Positions 32,033 through 41,354 of a DNA stretch of 64,000 bases are shown in pieces. Below the pieces are notes generated by a model. That model worked only from the letters and a program-made list of their open reading frames with translations, had not been told where the DNA came from and searched no databases. The DNA is taken from NCBI GenBank assembly GCA_963669265.1, contig OY769916.1:1426001-1490000 (forward strand), written 5' to 3'. The position numbers and the translations under genes are program-made. Every line of letters begins with the position of its first letter. Positions within the stretch are counted from its first letter, which is position 1. The DNA is from SZUA-547 sp963669265. Lineage in GTDB: Bacteria; Pseudomonadota; Alphaproteobacteria; Rhodobacterales; Rhodobacteraceae.

Positions 32033-33303
32033 TGACCATGCCTGACGCGACGGACGCCGCCGCCACCCGTGAGGTTCCCGCTCCAGACCTGAAACGAGCG
32101 GCCCCCATCTGGATTAAGATCGGCCTCTTGTCCTTTGGCGGGCCGGCCGGTCAGATCGCGCTGATGCAGGACGAGATCGTCGACAAGCGCGACTGGGTCT
32201 CTGGCGAAGCCTTTCGGCGCGGGCTTGCGGTCTGCATGCTTCTGCCCGGGCCGGAGGCGCAACAACTCGCCACCTGGCTCGGCTGGCGCCTGCATGGTCT
32301 GAAGGGCGGGCTCGCCGCGGGATTGGCCTTCATCCTGCCAGGCGCCGCGCTGATGATCGCGCTGGCCTGGATCGCCGCCGCGCAAGGGGAGAACCGCTGG
32401 ATCGCCTCTCTGTTCTATGGCGTGCAGCCCGCGGTGATCGCCCTCGTGGCGCGGGCGTTCTGGAACCTGTCTGGTAAGGCGCTGGACGGTCCGGCGCACT
32501 GGGCCCTGGCCGCCGCCGCCTTTATCGGCCTCTACTTTCTCGGCGCGCCGTTCCCTCTGATCGTGGCGCTGGCGGCGTTGGCGGGCCTCGCCCTGCCCCA
32601 CTGTCATGTCGAGAGCGCGCCCACAGGCGCGCGCGCGCCAAAGCGCAAGTCGTTGAAAACGATCGGCGTGTTCACGGCGCTAATCCTTGGCGTCTTCCTC
32701 ATCATCCGCACACTCTTTGGCCCGGACCCGTTTGACGAGGTCGCCGAGCTATTCACCTCCGCCGCCTTCGTCTCCTTCGGCGGGGCCTACGCCCTGCTGC
32801 CCTACGTCGCCGACAGGGCGGTCGAAGCCTATGGCTGGCTGAGCGCGGCCGAGATGCTAAACGGCCTCGCCATCGCCGAGGCGACGCCCGGTCCGCTGAT
32901 CCTCGTGAACACCTATGCCGGTTTCTTTGCGGGTTGGTCGGGGCCCGGCACAGGCTGGACCGGAGCGGCCACGGCGGCGCTGGCGACATTATACACCTTC
33001 GCGCCCAGCTTCATGCTGATCCTCGCCGCGGCCCCGCATGTGGAGCGGTTGCAGAATGCGCCGCGCGCGCGCCGGGCGCTGGCGGGCGTTTCCGCAGCGG
33101 TCGTCGGCGTGATCCTGAACCTCGCCGTCTATCTGGCCGAGGCGTCCTTCCTGCCGGTCGGTCTGGAAGCGCCAGCCTGGCCGAAGATCGGCCTTTTTGT
33201 CGTTTTCGCTGTCCTGACCTTCGCCGCCCGCGCGCCGATGACGTTGCTGGTGGCTCTTGGCGCCGCATCCGGACTGGGCCTGTCCGCGCTCGGCGTGATT
33301 TAG
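32029..33303 (+). CDS. chrA: Chromate transporter, CHR family
   Basis: 424 residues with two CHR domains in tandem and about ten TM helices. First repeat: LLSFGGPAGQIALMQDEIVD, then LLPGPEAQQLATWLGWRLHG. Second repeat: AAFVSFGGAYALLPYVADRA, then IAEATPGPLILVNTYAGF. CHR proteins export chromate or take up related oxyanions. No chrB regulator is beside it. Coupled to the rhodanese gene, which suggests a sulfur-oxyanion role as much as chromate resistance. Confidence 0.93.
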   Translation: MMTMPDATDAAATREVPAPDLKRAAPIWIKIGLLSFGGPAGQIALMQDEIVDKRDWVSGEAFRRGLAVCMLLPGPEAQQLATWLGWRLHGLKGGLAAGLAFILPGAALMIALAWIAAAQGENRWIASLFYGVQPAVIALVARAFWNLSGKALDGPAHWALAAAAFIGLYFLGAPFPLIVALAALAGLALPHCHVESAPTGARAPKRKSLKTIGVFTALILGVFLIIRTLFGPDPFDEVAELFTSAAFVSFGGAYALLPYVADRAVEAYGWLSAAEMLNGLAIAEATPGPLILVNTYAGFFAGWSGPGTGWTGAATAALATLYTFAPSFMLILAAAPHVERLQNAPRARRALAGVSAAVVGVILNLAVYLAEASFLPVGLEAPAWPKIGLFVVFAVLTFAARAPMTLLVALGAASGLGLSALGVI

Positions 33304-33381
33304 GCGCCAGATCACAGGATCGGGTATTGGTCGAATCGGATAGCGGGGTATCCTCCCGGCGATAAACAGGGAGGACTTTCA

Positions 33382-34230
33382 ATGAAACCGCTCGCCTTGC
33401 TCGCCGCTGTCGCGACCGTCGCCACTGGGGCTTTGACAATTTCCGCGCCCGCCATCGCACAGGACGCCAAGCGCGCCGTCACCCATATCGCGGGCGACGT
33501 CTACCGCTTTCAGAACAACTTTCACTTCTCGGTCTTCATCGAAACCGAGGAGGGCGTGATCGTCACCGACCCGATCAATGCGGAGGCCGCCGCCTGGCTG
33601 AAGGGAGAGATCGCGAAGCAGACCGATAAGCCGATCACCCACCTGATCTACAGCCACAGCCACGGCGACCACGCGTCCGGCGGCGCGGCTTTCGGCGATG
33701 TGCCGACGGTGATCGCACAGGATAACGCGCCCGAGACGATTGACGGCGTCGCCCCCACCGAGCGTTTCGCGGACACCAAAACCCTAGAGGTGGGCGGCAA
33801 GACCCTTGAGCTGACCTATCTTGGCGTCGGCCATGGAGATGATCTGATCGCCATGGTCATCCGGCCTGAGAACATCGGCTTCATCGTTGACGCCGTCGCC
33901 GCCAAGCGTCTGCCATATCAGGATCTCCCACGCTCGGACGTGGGCGGCTGGATCGATCAGACGAAGGTGATCGAGGACCTGGACTTTGAGATTTTGGCCG
34001 GCGGCCACGGCCCGATCGGCGACAAGCAGGACGCCGTGAATGGCCGCGTCTATATGGAGGTGTTGCGCGATCAGGTTCTGGCCGGATTGAAGGAAGGCAA
34101 ATCAGTCGAGGAGCTTCAGGAAGAACTGACTCTGGATGACTACAAGGACTGGGGCTCGTACAAACAATGGCGCGCGCTGAACATCGCCGGTATGGCGCGC
34201 TGGCTGCAGGAAAGCGGGCAGGTCAACTGA
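33382..34230 (+). CDS. Periplasmic MBL-fold metallo-hydrolase
   Basis: 282 residues with a signal peptide (about 1-26, ...SAPAIAQ). MBL motif YSHSHGDHASGG (H-x-H-x-D-H) is intact, and the strand FSVFIETEEGVIVTDPINAE precedes it. Further ligands lie in LGVGHGDDLIAMV (Gly-His), VDAVAAKRLP and AGGHGPIGD. The C-terminal helix is long. Substrate unknown; quinoprotein-relay-like and lactonase-like members share this architecture. It follows chrA by 78 bp on the same strand. Confidence 0.9.
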   Translation: MKPLALLAAVATVATGALTISAPAIAQDAKRAVTHIAGDVYRFQNNFHFSVFIETEEGVIVTDPINAEAAAWLKGEIAKQTDKPITHLIYSHSHGDHASGGAAFGDVPTVIAQDNAPETIDGVAPTERFADTKTLEVGGKTLELTYLGVGHGDDLIAMVIRPENIGFIVDAVAAKRLPYQDLPRSDVGGWIDQTKVIEDLDFEILAGGHGPIGDKQDAVNGRVYMEVLRDQVLAGLKEGKSVEELQEELTLDDYKDWGSYKQWRALNIAGMARWLQESGQVN

Positions 34231-34300
34231 CGCCGCTAAACCCACGCCTTTTCCTCTCCACCGCGGCGCGCTAGCGTCGCGGTCGGGGAGGAGCGCGGAT

Positions 34301-35206
34301 TTGACCGACCATGTGACCACGCATCAGGCGGAAGAGGACGCCCGGAACGAGAACATCCAGATCTGGGTGAACGGGCGCCTCGCGCCCCGGGCGGAAGCGC
34401 TCGTCAGCGTCTATGATTCCGGCTTCATGCTCGGCGACGGCGTGTGGGAGGGGCTGCGCCTCTATAACGGCGTCTGGGCGTTTCTGGACGAGCATCTCGA
34501 CCGTCTGTTCGAGGCCGCCAAAGCCATCGACCTCGATATCGGCATGGATCACGCGGGCGTCAGGAACGCGCTTCTGAAGACCCAGACCGCCAACGGCATG
34601 ACCACCGACGTCCATGCACGACTGATGGTCACGCGCGGTGTGAAGACCCGTCCCTTCCAGCATCCCTCGCTATCGCGTTCCGGTCCGACATTCGTCATCA
34701 TCATGGAGCACTCGCGCCCCTCGCTGCCACGCTCAATCCGGCTGGCGACCGTGCCACAAGTTCGTGGCCTGCCGATGAGCCAGGATCCCAAGCTGAACTC
34801 CCATTCCAAACTGAACTGCGTCCTCGCCTGCGTCGCGGCCGAGAAGGCGGGAGCGGACGAAGCGCTAATGCTGGACGTCCATGGCTTTGTGAACACCACC
34901 AACGCCTGCAATTTCTTCATCGTCCGAAAGGGCGAGGTTTGGACCTCGACGGGCGATTACTGCATGAACGGGATCACACGGGCGAAGGTGATCAGGCTTT
35001 GCCGCGACAACGCCATTCCGGTCTTTGAGCGGAACTTCTCGCTGGTCGACGCCTATGGCGCGGACGAAGCGTTTTTGACCGGCACTTTCGGCGCGCAGAC
35101 GCCGGTCGGCGAAATCGACCGGCGCGTGATCGGCGTCGGAGAGATGGGCCCGGTCACCAAACGCATTCGCGAGCTCTATAAGGATCTGGTCGCGTCATGC
35201 GCATAG
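34301..35206 (+). CDS. Aminotransferase class IV (BCAT/D-amino-acid transaminase-like)
   Basis: 301 residues from TTG 34301, chosen because GGGGAGGAG is 8 nt upstream (GTG 34313 is the alternative; the nearby ATG is out of frame). VYDSGFMLGDGVWEGLRLYN, then MVTRGVKTR, then NSHSKLNCVLACVAAEKAGA (PLP Lys), then VNTTNACNFFIVRKGEVWT, then FLTGTFGAQTPVGEID. PLP enzyme of fold type IV. The end overlaps the start of a sulfotransferase-like gene by 10 nt. Plant BCAT-like proteins fuse these two domain types (from memory), which supports a joint pathway. Confidence 0.92.
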   Translation: MTDHVTTHQAEEDARNENIQIWVNGRLAPRAEALVSVYDSGFMLGDGVWEGLRLYNGVWAFLDEHLDRLFEAAKAIDLDIGMDHAGVRNALLKTQTANGMTTDVHARLMVTRGVKTRPFQHPSLSRSGPTFVIIMEHSRPSLPRSIRLATVPQVRGLPMSQDPKLNSHSKLNCVLACVAAEKAGADEALMLDVHGFVNTTNACNFFIVRKGEVWTSTGDYCMNGITRAKVIRLCRDNAIPVFERNFSLVDAYGADEAFLTGTFGAQTPVGEIDRRVIGVGEMGPVTKRIRELYKDLVASCA

Positions 35207-35913
35207 CGATGTGGTCGGGGCCGCGAAACCTCTCCACCGCGATGATGTACGCCTTCGCCGCGCGCGGCGATTGCGCGGTCTCGGACGAGCCCTTCTACGC
35301 CGCGTACCTGGCCGCGACCGGCCTTGACCATCCGATGCGCGCTGAGATTCTGGCGACGCAGGATACGGATCCGGCCAAAGTGGCGGCGGCGTGTCTCGGC
35401 ACGGCCCCCGATGGGCGGCCCGTCTTCTACCAGAAACACATGACGCATCACATGATCCCCGCATTCGACCGGAGTTTCATGCGCCGCTGCGCCAATGTGT
35501 TCCTGATCCGACATCCCGCACGCGTAATCGCCAGCTACGCCAAAAAACGGGAGCGACCGACGCTGGAGGATATCGGGTTCGCCCAGCAGGCAGAGCTATT
35601 CGACGAGGTCGCCAATTGGCTGGGCGATGCGCCGTTGGTGATCGACAGCGCCGATATTCGCGCCGACCCCGCGGGCGCGCTCTCCCGTCTCTGCGCCGCT
35701 ATTGGCGTCGCATATACCGACCGAATGCTGCGCTGGACGGCAGGCGGGCATCCGTCAGACGGTGTTTGGGCTGCACATTGGTATGGCGCGGTGCATTGCT
35801 CGACAGGGTTTGCGGGTCCGGAGGATCCATTGCCAGACCTGCCGCCTGAGTTTGCGAAACTGGCCGAGCGGGCGCTGCCCCTCTACGACCGCCTCGCTCG
35901 TCACCGGATCTAG
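35197..35913 (+). CDS. Sulfotransferase-like P-loop protein
   Basis: 238 residues beginning MRIAMWSGPRNLSTAMMYAF, a P-loop resembling the 5'-phosphosulfate loop of sulfotransferases. CANVFLIRHPARVIASYAKK matches the 3'-phosphate-binding strand-helix. Then WLGDAPLVIDSADI and HWYGAVHCSTGF. Substrate unknown. It begins inside the 3' end of the aminotransferase gene (10-nt overlap) and is surely translated from the same mRNA. Confidence 0.85.
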   Translation: MRIAMWSGPRNLSTAMMYAFAARGDCAVSDEPFYAAYLAATGLDHPMRAEILATQDTDPAKVAAACLGTAPDGRPVFYQKHMTHHMIPAFDRSFMRRCANVFLIRHPARVIASYAKKRERPTLEDIGFAQQAELFDEVANWLGDAPLVIDSADIRADPAGALSRLCAAIGVAYTDRMLRWTAGGHPSDGVWAAHWYGAVHCSTGFAGPEDPLPDLPPEFAKLAERALPLYDRLARHRI

Positions 35914-35947
35914 GCGAAGGCGCGAGGCGGAGGCCGGCTAGAAATTT

Positions 35948-36598
35948 TTACGCACCATCGGATTTGGCCGCATCGGTCTTTGGAAGCGCCTCGTCCCCTG
36001 GCCCCGACGGGGCCTCCGGCGGCGTCGAGTTTTCTTTCGTCAGACGCACCGCGTCATCTGGCGACCAAATCTCCGCAACCGCCTGATAATTCTCAAAAAC
36101 CGGCGCGTGATATTCCCATTTCCCGGACGCCTGATCGAACTTCCACCGCTCCCGATCGATGAATCCGGCGGCGACGTTCCAGTCGCGAACAAAGGCGGAC
36201 AGCATCCAATCCTTATAGATCTCCGCATCGAGGATCTTTTTGCGGATCCCGATCGAGACCAATTCGTAATGGTTAAGGTAGTCCAGAACGGCCTGCCGCT
36301 CTTTCTTGTCCTTTTCCTCCACCGGGTCATGGAGTCTGTGGAAGGAATTCCGTCGCCGGTGATACGCGAAAACCGCGTGCAGATCGCGATAATGCGGCGC
36401 GGGCTCCACCTTCTCAATCATATCGAGCGTCGCGCGCTGCCGGGCGGTGCTGCGGGCGGATTTCACCCCGAGATAGGCGACGAAAACCGAGACGGAGATG
36501 ACGGCGGGTGTGATCAGAAGCGCCCAGTTGAACGATGAAGCGGCGCAAACCACCAGAGTTCGCGCCGCTTCCTCGTGCAAAATTTCGGAACAGTTCAC
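35948..36598 (-). CDS. DUF4760-like membrane-anchored protein
   Basis: 216 residues. One N-terminal TM helix (about 28-46, WALLITPAVISVSVFVAYLG) precedes a cytosolic helical domain: VLDYLNHYELVSIGIRKKIL, DAEIYKDWMLSAFVRDW. These lines match DUF4760 proteins. The C-terminal 25 residues are low-complexity and polar (PPEAPSGPGDEALPKTDAA). GC content is slightly lower than neighbours. Function unknown; it stands alone. Confidence 0.7.
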   Translation of the reverse strand: MNCSEILHEEAARTLVVCAASSFNWALLITPAVISVSVFVAYLGVKSARSTARQRATLDMIEKVEPAPHYRDLHAVFAYHRRRNSFHRLHDPVEEKDKKERQAVLDYLNHYELVSIGIRKKILDAEIYKDWMLSAFVRDWNVAAGFIDRERWKFDQASGKWEYHAPVFENYQAVAEIWSPDDAVRLTKENSTPPEAPSGPGDEALPKTDAAKSDGA

Positions 36599-36777
36599 GT
36601 GTCAGTCCCGAACGCCTTCCAAGTTTGTCATACGATTTCCAATCATGGATTGAATTTCACCGCAAGAATCGCCTTAAACGCCTGTGATGTCAACAGATTC
36701 AGCGTATTCTCACGCCTTCTCGTTGATAGATAGATAAGAATCGTCCGCGATCCATTCAAGGAATCGCGCACACCGCC

Positions 36778-38004
36778 TCACCCCAGCCGCTTCTTCCGGT
36801 CCGCCATCAGGCGCAGCCGCAACGCGTTGATCTTGATGAAGCCAGCCGCGTCTTTCTGGTCGTAAGCGCCGGCGTCGTCCTCAAACGTCACATGCTGCTC
36901 GGAATAAAGCGAGCGGTCAGACCAGCGGCCGACGCAATTGACCGAACCCTTGTAGAGCTTCACCCGCGCGACGCCCTCGACATGCTCCTGGCTCGCGTCG
37001 ATCGCGGCCTGCAGCATCTCGCGCTCAGGGCTGAACCAATAGCCGTTATAGATCAGCTCGGCGTAGCGCGGCATCAGTTCATCCTTCAGATGCGCAGCCC
37101 CGCGATCCAGCGTCACCTGCTCGATACCCCGATGCGCCGCCAGCAGGATCGTGCCTCCCGGCGTCTCATAGATCCCACGGGATTTCATGCCCACATAACG
37201 GCCTTCGACCAGATCCAACCGTCCGACGCCGTGTATTCGGCCATATTCATTGAGCGCTGTCAGCAATTCGGCCGGGCTCATCGCCTGCCCGTTGATGGAG
37301 GTCGCATTGCCGTTCTTGAACCCGATCTCCAAGTATTCCGGCTGATCCGGAGCATCCTCCGGGTTCACTGTGCGCTGATAGACGTAATCCGGCGATTCGA
37401 CGGCCGGATCCTCCAGCACCTTGCCCTCCGACGAGGTGTGAAGAAGATTCGCATCCACCGAGAACGGCGCCTCGCCACGTTTGTCTTTGGGCACCGGCAC
37501 CTGATGCGCTTCCGCCCATTCGATCAGCTTGGTGCGGGAGGTCAGATCCCAATCCCGCCACGGCGCGATGATCTTGATATCCGGGTCCAGCGCATAGGCG
37601 CTCAGCTCGAACCGCACCTGGTCGTTGCCCTTGCCAGTGGCGCCGTGCGCAATGGCGTCGGCCTCGGTCTCATGGGCGATCTCGATCAGCCGTTTGGAGA
37701 TCAGCGGCCGGGCGATGGAGGTGCCGAGCAGATAGAGGCCCTCATAGACCGCATTGGCGCGAAACATCGGAAACACGTAATCGCGCACGAATTCTTCGCG
37801 CAGATCCTCGATAAAGATGTGTTCGGACCTGATACCCATCAGCTCCGCCTTGGCGCGGGCGGGTTCAAGCTCCTCCCCCTGGCCAAGATCGGCGGTGAAG
37901 GTGACGATCTCGCAGCCATACTCATGCTCAAGCCATTTCAGGATGATCGACGTGTCGAGGCCGCCGGAATAGGCGAGGACGACTCTTTTAGGCTTGAATG
38001 ACAT
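36778..38004 (-). CDS. argG: Argininosuccinate synthase
   Basis: 408 residues from ATG 38004, with GGAGG 8-9 nt upstream; upstream in-frame codons lack an RBS. It catalyses citrulline + aspartate + ATP to argininosuccinate. P-loop VVLAYSGGLDTSIIL; FTADLGQGEELEPARAKAEL; AHGATGKGNDQVRFELSAYA; SREKGDQ-type segments replaced by the alphaproteobacterial form; RSLYSEQHVTFEDDAGAYDQ near the end. Single gene with a long upstream noncoding region. Confidence 0.98.
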   Translation of the reverse strand: MSFKPKRVVLAYSGGLDTSIILKWLEHEYGCEIVTFTADLGQGEELEPARAKAELMGIRSEHIFIEDLREEFVRDYVFPMFRANAVYEGLYLLGTSIARPLISKRLIEIAHETEADAIAHGATGKGNDQVRFELSAYALDPDIKIIAPWRDWDLTSRTKLIEWAEAHQVPVPKDKRGEAPFSVDANLLHTSSEGKVLEDPAVESPDYVYQRTVNPEDAPDQPEYLEIGFKNGNATSINGQAMSPAELLTALNEYGRIHGVGRLDLVEGRYVGMKSRGIYETPGGTILLAAHRGIEQVTLDRGAAHLKDELMPRYAELIYNGYWFSPEREMLQAAIDASQEHVEGVARVKLYKGSVNCVGRWSDRSLYSEQHVTFEDDAGAYDQKDAAGFIKINALRLRLMADRKKRLG

Positions 38005-38437
38005 GATCTGAACCTCCGGGCGATGCGCGTTATCTGCAGCGGCTGGGGCGTAACGCGCGCAGGGCGAATGCGCAAGGCGCCACGCGACATCGCGAATGCT
38101 GCGTCGCAACGTTGAAATGACGCCTCACCACCGCAGAGATTCCCGTCCGCGACTCGCGAATGGGATGTGATTCCGGAATTCCGCGTCGCGATTCGATCAT
38201 CGCACCGGCATTGCACAATATATTGGCGCCAGACCCGCGCAGAAGCGAACGCACCCGCAAAGCGCTGATTCGATGAGGTTTATTCGTTGAAAAATGGAGA
38301 CGAATTGTGAATGGAGAATGAATTCCAAGGACCAAATGCCGCGGTGCTGCATGATTTGGACCGCACTGCGTCAAATTTCCGTCAGCGAAGGGACATAATT
38401 CTTTTGCAACTGCGAAAAGTCAGGCTATCGTCAGGTT
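38005..38437. other. Intergenic region upstream of argG and the GNAT gene
   Basis: 433 bp between divergent genes. No frame looks coding. It must hold both promoters. Composition is more AT-rich around 38210-38420. No clear operator, riboswitch or tRNA was recognised. Confidence 0.5.
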
Positions 38438-38932
38438 ATGAACATGATGTCTGGATTCGCCATGCGGCCCCTTGAGATCACTGAGGCCGACCCGACCACC
38501 GCAGAATGTCGAATGCTGCTCGCAGCGCACGACTATTTTGTCTCGACGCGACGATCCTCGGCCGATTGCAGTCCGATGAGCGCGGCGGAACTCAAAGCCT
38601 CTGGGGCCAAGCTGTTCATCGCGCGCCATCTTGGGCAACCGGTCGGATGCGGCGCCCTGATCGGAGACGGCGACGAATGCGAGGTCAGCCGGGTCTACAC
38701 GGTCGAGGCCGCGCGTCACCAGCGTGTCGCCTATCGCCTGATTCAGGAAATCGAGCGCGTCGCGCGGGAAAGCAACGCCAAGGTCCTGAAGCTGGAGGCT
38801 GGGCGCTGGCAGACCGAAGCGCTGGAGTTTTTCGAGCGCGCCGGATTCGAACAGGCCCCGCCCTTCGGCCGGTTCCATGACGCCAGCGAAAAGACTCTCG
38901 CCGCCAGCATGTTCTACGAAAAGCGACTCTGA
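38438..38932 (+). CDS. GNAT family N-acetyltransferase
   Basis: 164 residues; ATG 38438 is used, but ATG 38444/38447 are possible since only AGG is seen upstream. KLFIARHLGQPVGCGALIGD (beta4), VSRVYTVEAARHQRVAYRLI (motif A region), LKLEAGRWQTEALEFFERAG then FEQAPPFGRF. The fold is GNAT, but the acetyl-CoA loop R-x-x-G-x-G/A reads RHQRVA, lacking the central Gly. Substrate unknown. Confidence 0.85.
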   Translation: MNMMSGFAMRPLEITEADPTTAECRMLLAAHDYFVSTRRSSADCSPMSAAELKASGAKLFIARHLGQPVGCGALIGDGDECEVSRVYTVEAARHQRVAYRLIQEIERVARESNAKVLKLEAGRWQTEALEFFERAGFEQAPPFGRFHDASEKTLAASMFYEKRL

Positions 38933-38939
38933 CTCGGGA

Positions 38940-39491
38940 TCAGCCGTCCTTGTAGCGCCGACGGGTCGCGAACACCTCTGAGACATAGGCGGCGGAGCCC
39001 GGCGCGACATCTTCCGCGACCATCTTCTCGACATGTCCGCGCCAGCGGTCGCCGTTCAATCCGCGCGTAGCCGCCTCCTTGCGCAGGCGTTTCAACCGGC
39101 CGGGACCGACGTGATAGGCCGCGACGGCGAAATGCAGGCGCGTGTCCTCGTCCAGCCCCGGCTCATTCAGCCAGACATCCAGCAGGCGTCGGAAATACTG
39201 CGCGCCGATATCGACGCCCAGCGCGGGATCGGTCAGATCCCACAGGCTGACGCCCAGTCCGATCGCCGTCTCCGGCAGGACCTGCATCATGCCGCGCGCG
39301 CCATTGGGGCCAATCGCATTCGGGTCGAAACGGGATTCCTTTTTGGCGATGGCCGCCAGCAGCTTCCAGTCGAGATTGTGCTTTTGACCGGCGTCCTGAA
39401 ACACCTGCCGATACGGCGGGTCCGTATCAGAAGCCGTCGCTGGCCCGGCCAAAAACGCTAGTGCGACCAATATCGATAAAAGAATGCGCAT
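38940..39491 (-). CDS. Lytic transglycosylase (SLT domain)
   Basis: 183 residues from ATG 39491, with GAGGGAG upstream and a signal peptide (about 1-21). SLT motifs: LAAIAKKESRFDPNAIGPNG (catalytic Glu in KES), ARGMMQVLPETAIGLGVS, FAVAAYHVGPGRLKRL. It cleaves peptidoglycan glycan strands in the periplasm, leaving anhydroMurNAc. It is a compact MltE/Slt-like single-domain type. Its stop faces the GNAT stop (7 bp apart). Confidence 0.92.
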   Translation of the reverse strand: MRILLSILVALAFLAGPATASDTDPPYRQVFQDAGQKHNLDWKLLAAIAKKESRFDPNAIGPNGARGMMQVLPETAIGLGVSLWDLTDPALGVDIGAQYFRRLLDVWLNEPGLDEDTRLHFAVAAYHVGPGRLKRLRKEAATRGLNGDRWRGHVEKMVAEDVAPGSAAYVSEVFATRRRYKDG

Positions 39492-39744
39492 CGCGCCTAC
39501 TCCCTCACGAGGGCGCCCAATACCTGCGCCGACGCTTTCTTTTACTTCTTCGCCGCCACAAATAGTCCGCCTTTGCGGCCAGCGCAAAGCCCCGTCGGTC
39601 CCCACGCCGCGCGCGGGCGCAATCGCCGCACCGATTCCACGATGCGGGATATGCCCCCGCCGACACCAGCGCGCGTTAACCATTTGGGCGTAACAGTCGA
39701 TGAATGCGGCGCGTAGCGCGCGACGTAACACCTGACGGGGCACA

Positions 39745-40617
39745 GTGGAGAAATTTGAGGTCGCAATAGGCGCCGATCACGTGGTCGGGTACTGGCATTG
39801 GCCCGCAGGGGCGAAGGCGCGCCGCCCTGTGATCGTCATGGGCCACGGTTTCGGCACCGAATGGACCTTCGGCACCAGCGACACGATCCGGGACTTCACC
39901 GAAGCCGGATTCGCCGTCGCCACCTTCGACTATCGCCATTTCGGGGAAAGCGGCGGGCGCCCGCGCCACCTGCTGATGATCCACAAGCAGCTCGATGACT
40001 GGCGGGGCGTGCTGTCCTACGTGCGCGAGGACGACCGCATCGACGCCGACCGATTGTCGATCTGGGGCTCCTCGCTGGGGGGCGGACACGCGCTGACCAT
40101 CGCGGCCGAGGATCCGGGCATTCGCGCGATGGCCGTGCAGGCGCCCCATTGCAGCGCTTATGACGCCATGCAGACGATGTCGCCCTTAACCGCGTTCATC
40201 TCCGCCCAGCACGCGTTGCTGGACCTCTATATCGCGCCGTTCGGCGGGGTGCATAAGATCCCGATGATCAATGAACCGGGGCGTCTGGCGGCGATGAGCT
40301 TTGAGGGCTGGGAGGAAGAGGTGAAGCGCTTCGTCCCACCCGAAAGCAAGTGGCGGAACGAGATTCCCGCCCGATCGCTGCTGGCGCTGGGGCGCTACAG
40401 CCCCGGGCTGTCGGCGGAGCGCATCCAGTGCCCGGTCTGCATCCACTACGGGCACAACGATTTTGCCGTGCCGCCCGCCTCGGTCCGACGCACGGCCAAC
40501 AAAATCGGGGATGTGGAGCTTCACAGCTATGACGGCGAGCATTTCGACGTCTATCACGGCGAGTTGCGGGCCGAGATCACCGCCATGCAGGTGGATTTCC
40601 TGAAGCGGCGGGTCTAG
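39745..40617 (+). CDS. Alpha/beta hydrolase
   Basis: 290 residues from GTG 39745. PVIVMGHGFGTEWTFGTSDT (oxyanion region), FAVATFDYRHFGESGG, LSIWGSSLGGGHALTIAAED (nucleophile Ser in G-S-S-L-G), CIHYGHNDFAVPP (Asp) and SYDGEHFDVYHG (His). The triad is complete. No signal peptide, so cytosolic. Serine hydrolase of unknown substrate; similar to esterases in which HGF follows the first strand. Confidence 0.9.
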   Translation: MEKFEVAIGADHVVGYWHWPAGAKARRPVIVMGHGFGTEWTFGTSDTIRDFTEAGFAVATFDYRHFGESGGRPRHLLMIHKQLDDWRGVLSYVREDDRIDADRLSIWGSSLGGGHALTIAAEDPGIRAMAVQAPHCSAYDAMQTMSPLTAFISAQHALLDLYIAPFGGVHKIPMINEPGRLAAMSFEGWEEEVKRFVPPESKWRNEIPARSLLALGRYSPGLSAERIQCPVCIHYGHNDFAVPPASVRRTANKIGDVELHSYDGEHFDVYHGELRAEITAMQVDFLKRRV

Positions 40618-40621
40618 GGCG

Positions 40622-41248
40622 TCACTCCGCGATCAGGCATTGTTTCAGCCTGAGCCCGGTGACCCTCTCTTTCTTCAGACGCCGCACCAGCCTGTCGGAG
40701 AGAAAGAATATTTTTCAGGTGCTCTTATCGACCCAGAGATCAAGCCCATCAGCGACCGGGGAATTCACCGCCGGCACGGCCCAATCCATCATGGTCCACC
40801 GGTCTCCAATGAGCTCACAAGGCCCAGTAGTCTGCTCGGGGACGAATCCGTCCTTGGACTCCGCGATATTGAGAGCGAAATACTCCTCGGGCCTGGGCGT
40901 GACCTGATCGTATTCGTGGACCGTGACCGGGAACATCTGCGTCCTCCCGATGTCGAATTCGCGCAGTAAGTCCGTAAGTTTTTTCGAAATCAGCAAGTAG
41001 CCGCCACCGATCAGGGATACATCTGGAAGGCGTTTCTTTTCTTCCGGCAATTTATGAAACTGAAACGCGAGCGGACCCGGAAATCGATCCGGATCAACCA
41101 GTTCTCCGCGCATATAAGCGTGGATCTGTTCCATCATCGCATCGAGTTGCGCCTGACTTTTGCCAAGGTCGGACCACACAATCGGCTGAATGGATAGCGT
41201 CGACGTCCACGCCATGCTGCACCAGATTTTCGGCTGATCATTCGCCAT
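40622..41248 (-). pseudogene. Imm11/DUF1629 family gene interrupted by in-frame TGA
   Basis: The open frame gives 177 residues (MANDQPKIWC... to DLWVDKST) ending at TGA 40717-40715. Past that TGA the same frame continues for 30 codons, KIFFLSDRLVRRLKKERVTG then LRLKQCLIAE, ending at TGA 40624. FFLSDRLV...G-x-RLK-x-C is the conserved C-terminal signature of Imm11/DUF1629 proteins, so one nonsense codon has cut the gene. The upstream part is family-typical (GGYLLISKKLTDLLREF, ADGLDLWVD). Either a recent point mutation, stop-codon readthrough, or a sequencing error. No toxin gene is adjacent. Confidence 0.75.
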
Positions 41249-41354
41249 GCGCTCCTCGCTCGTCTGCGATCAACGCATCGCGCGCCAACATCGCCCGCCC
41301 AACCATAAGGCGATCCCACGCTCCAAGAAAAGCTGAAGTCGTGCGCCTTTACGC

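Noticed and set aside
40622..41248. Selenocysteine codon at the internal TGA
   Set aside because: No SECIS-like hairpin was evident next to the TGA, and the family has no Cys/Sec at this position as far as I know.
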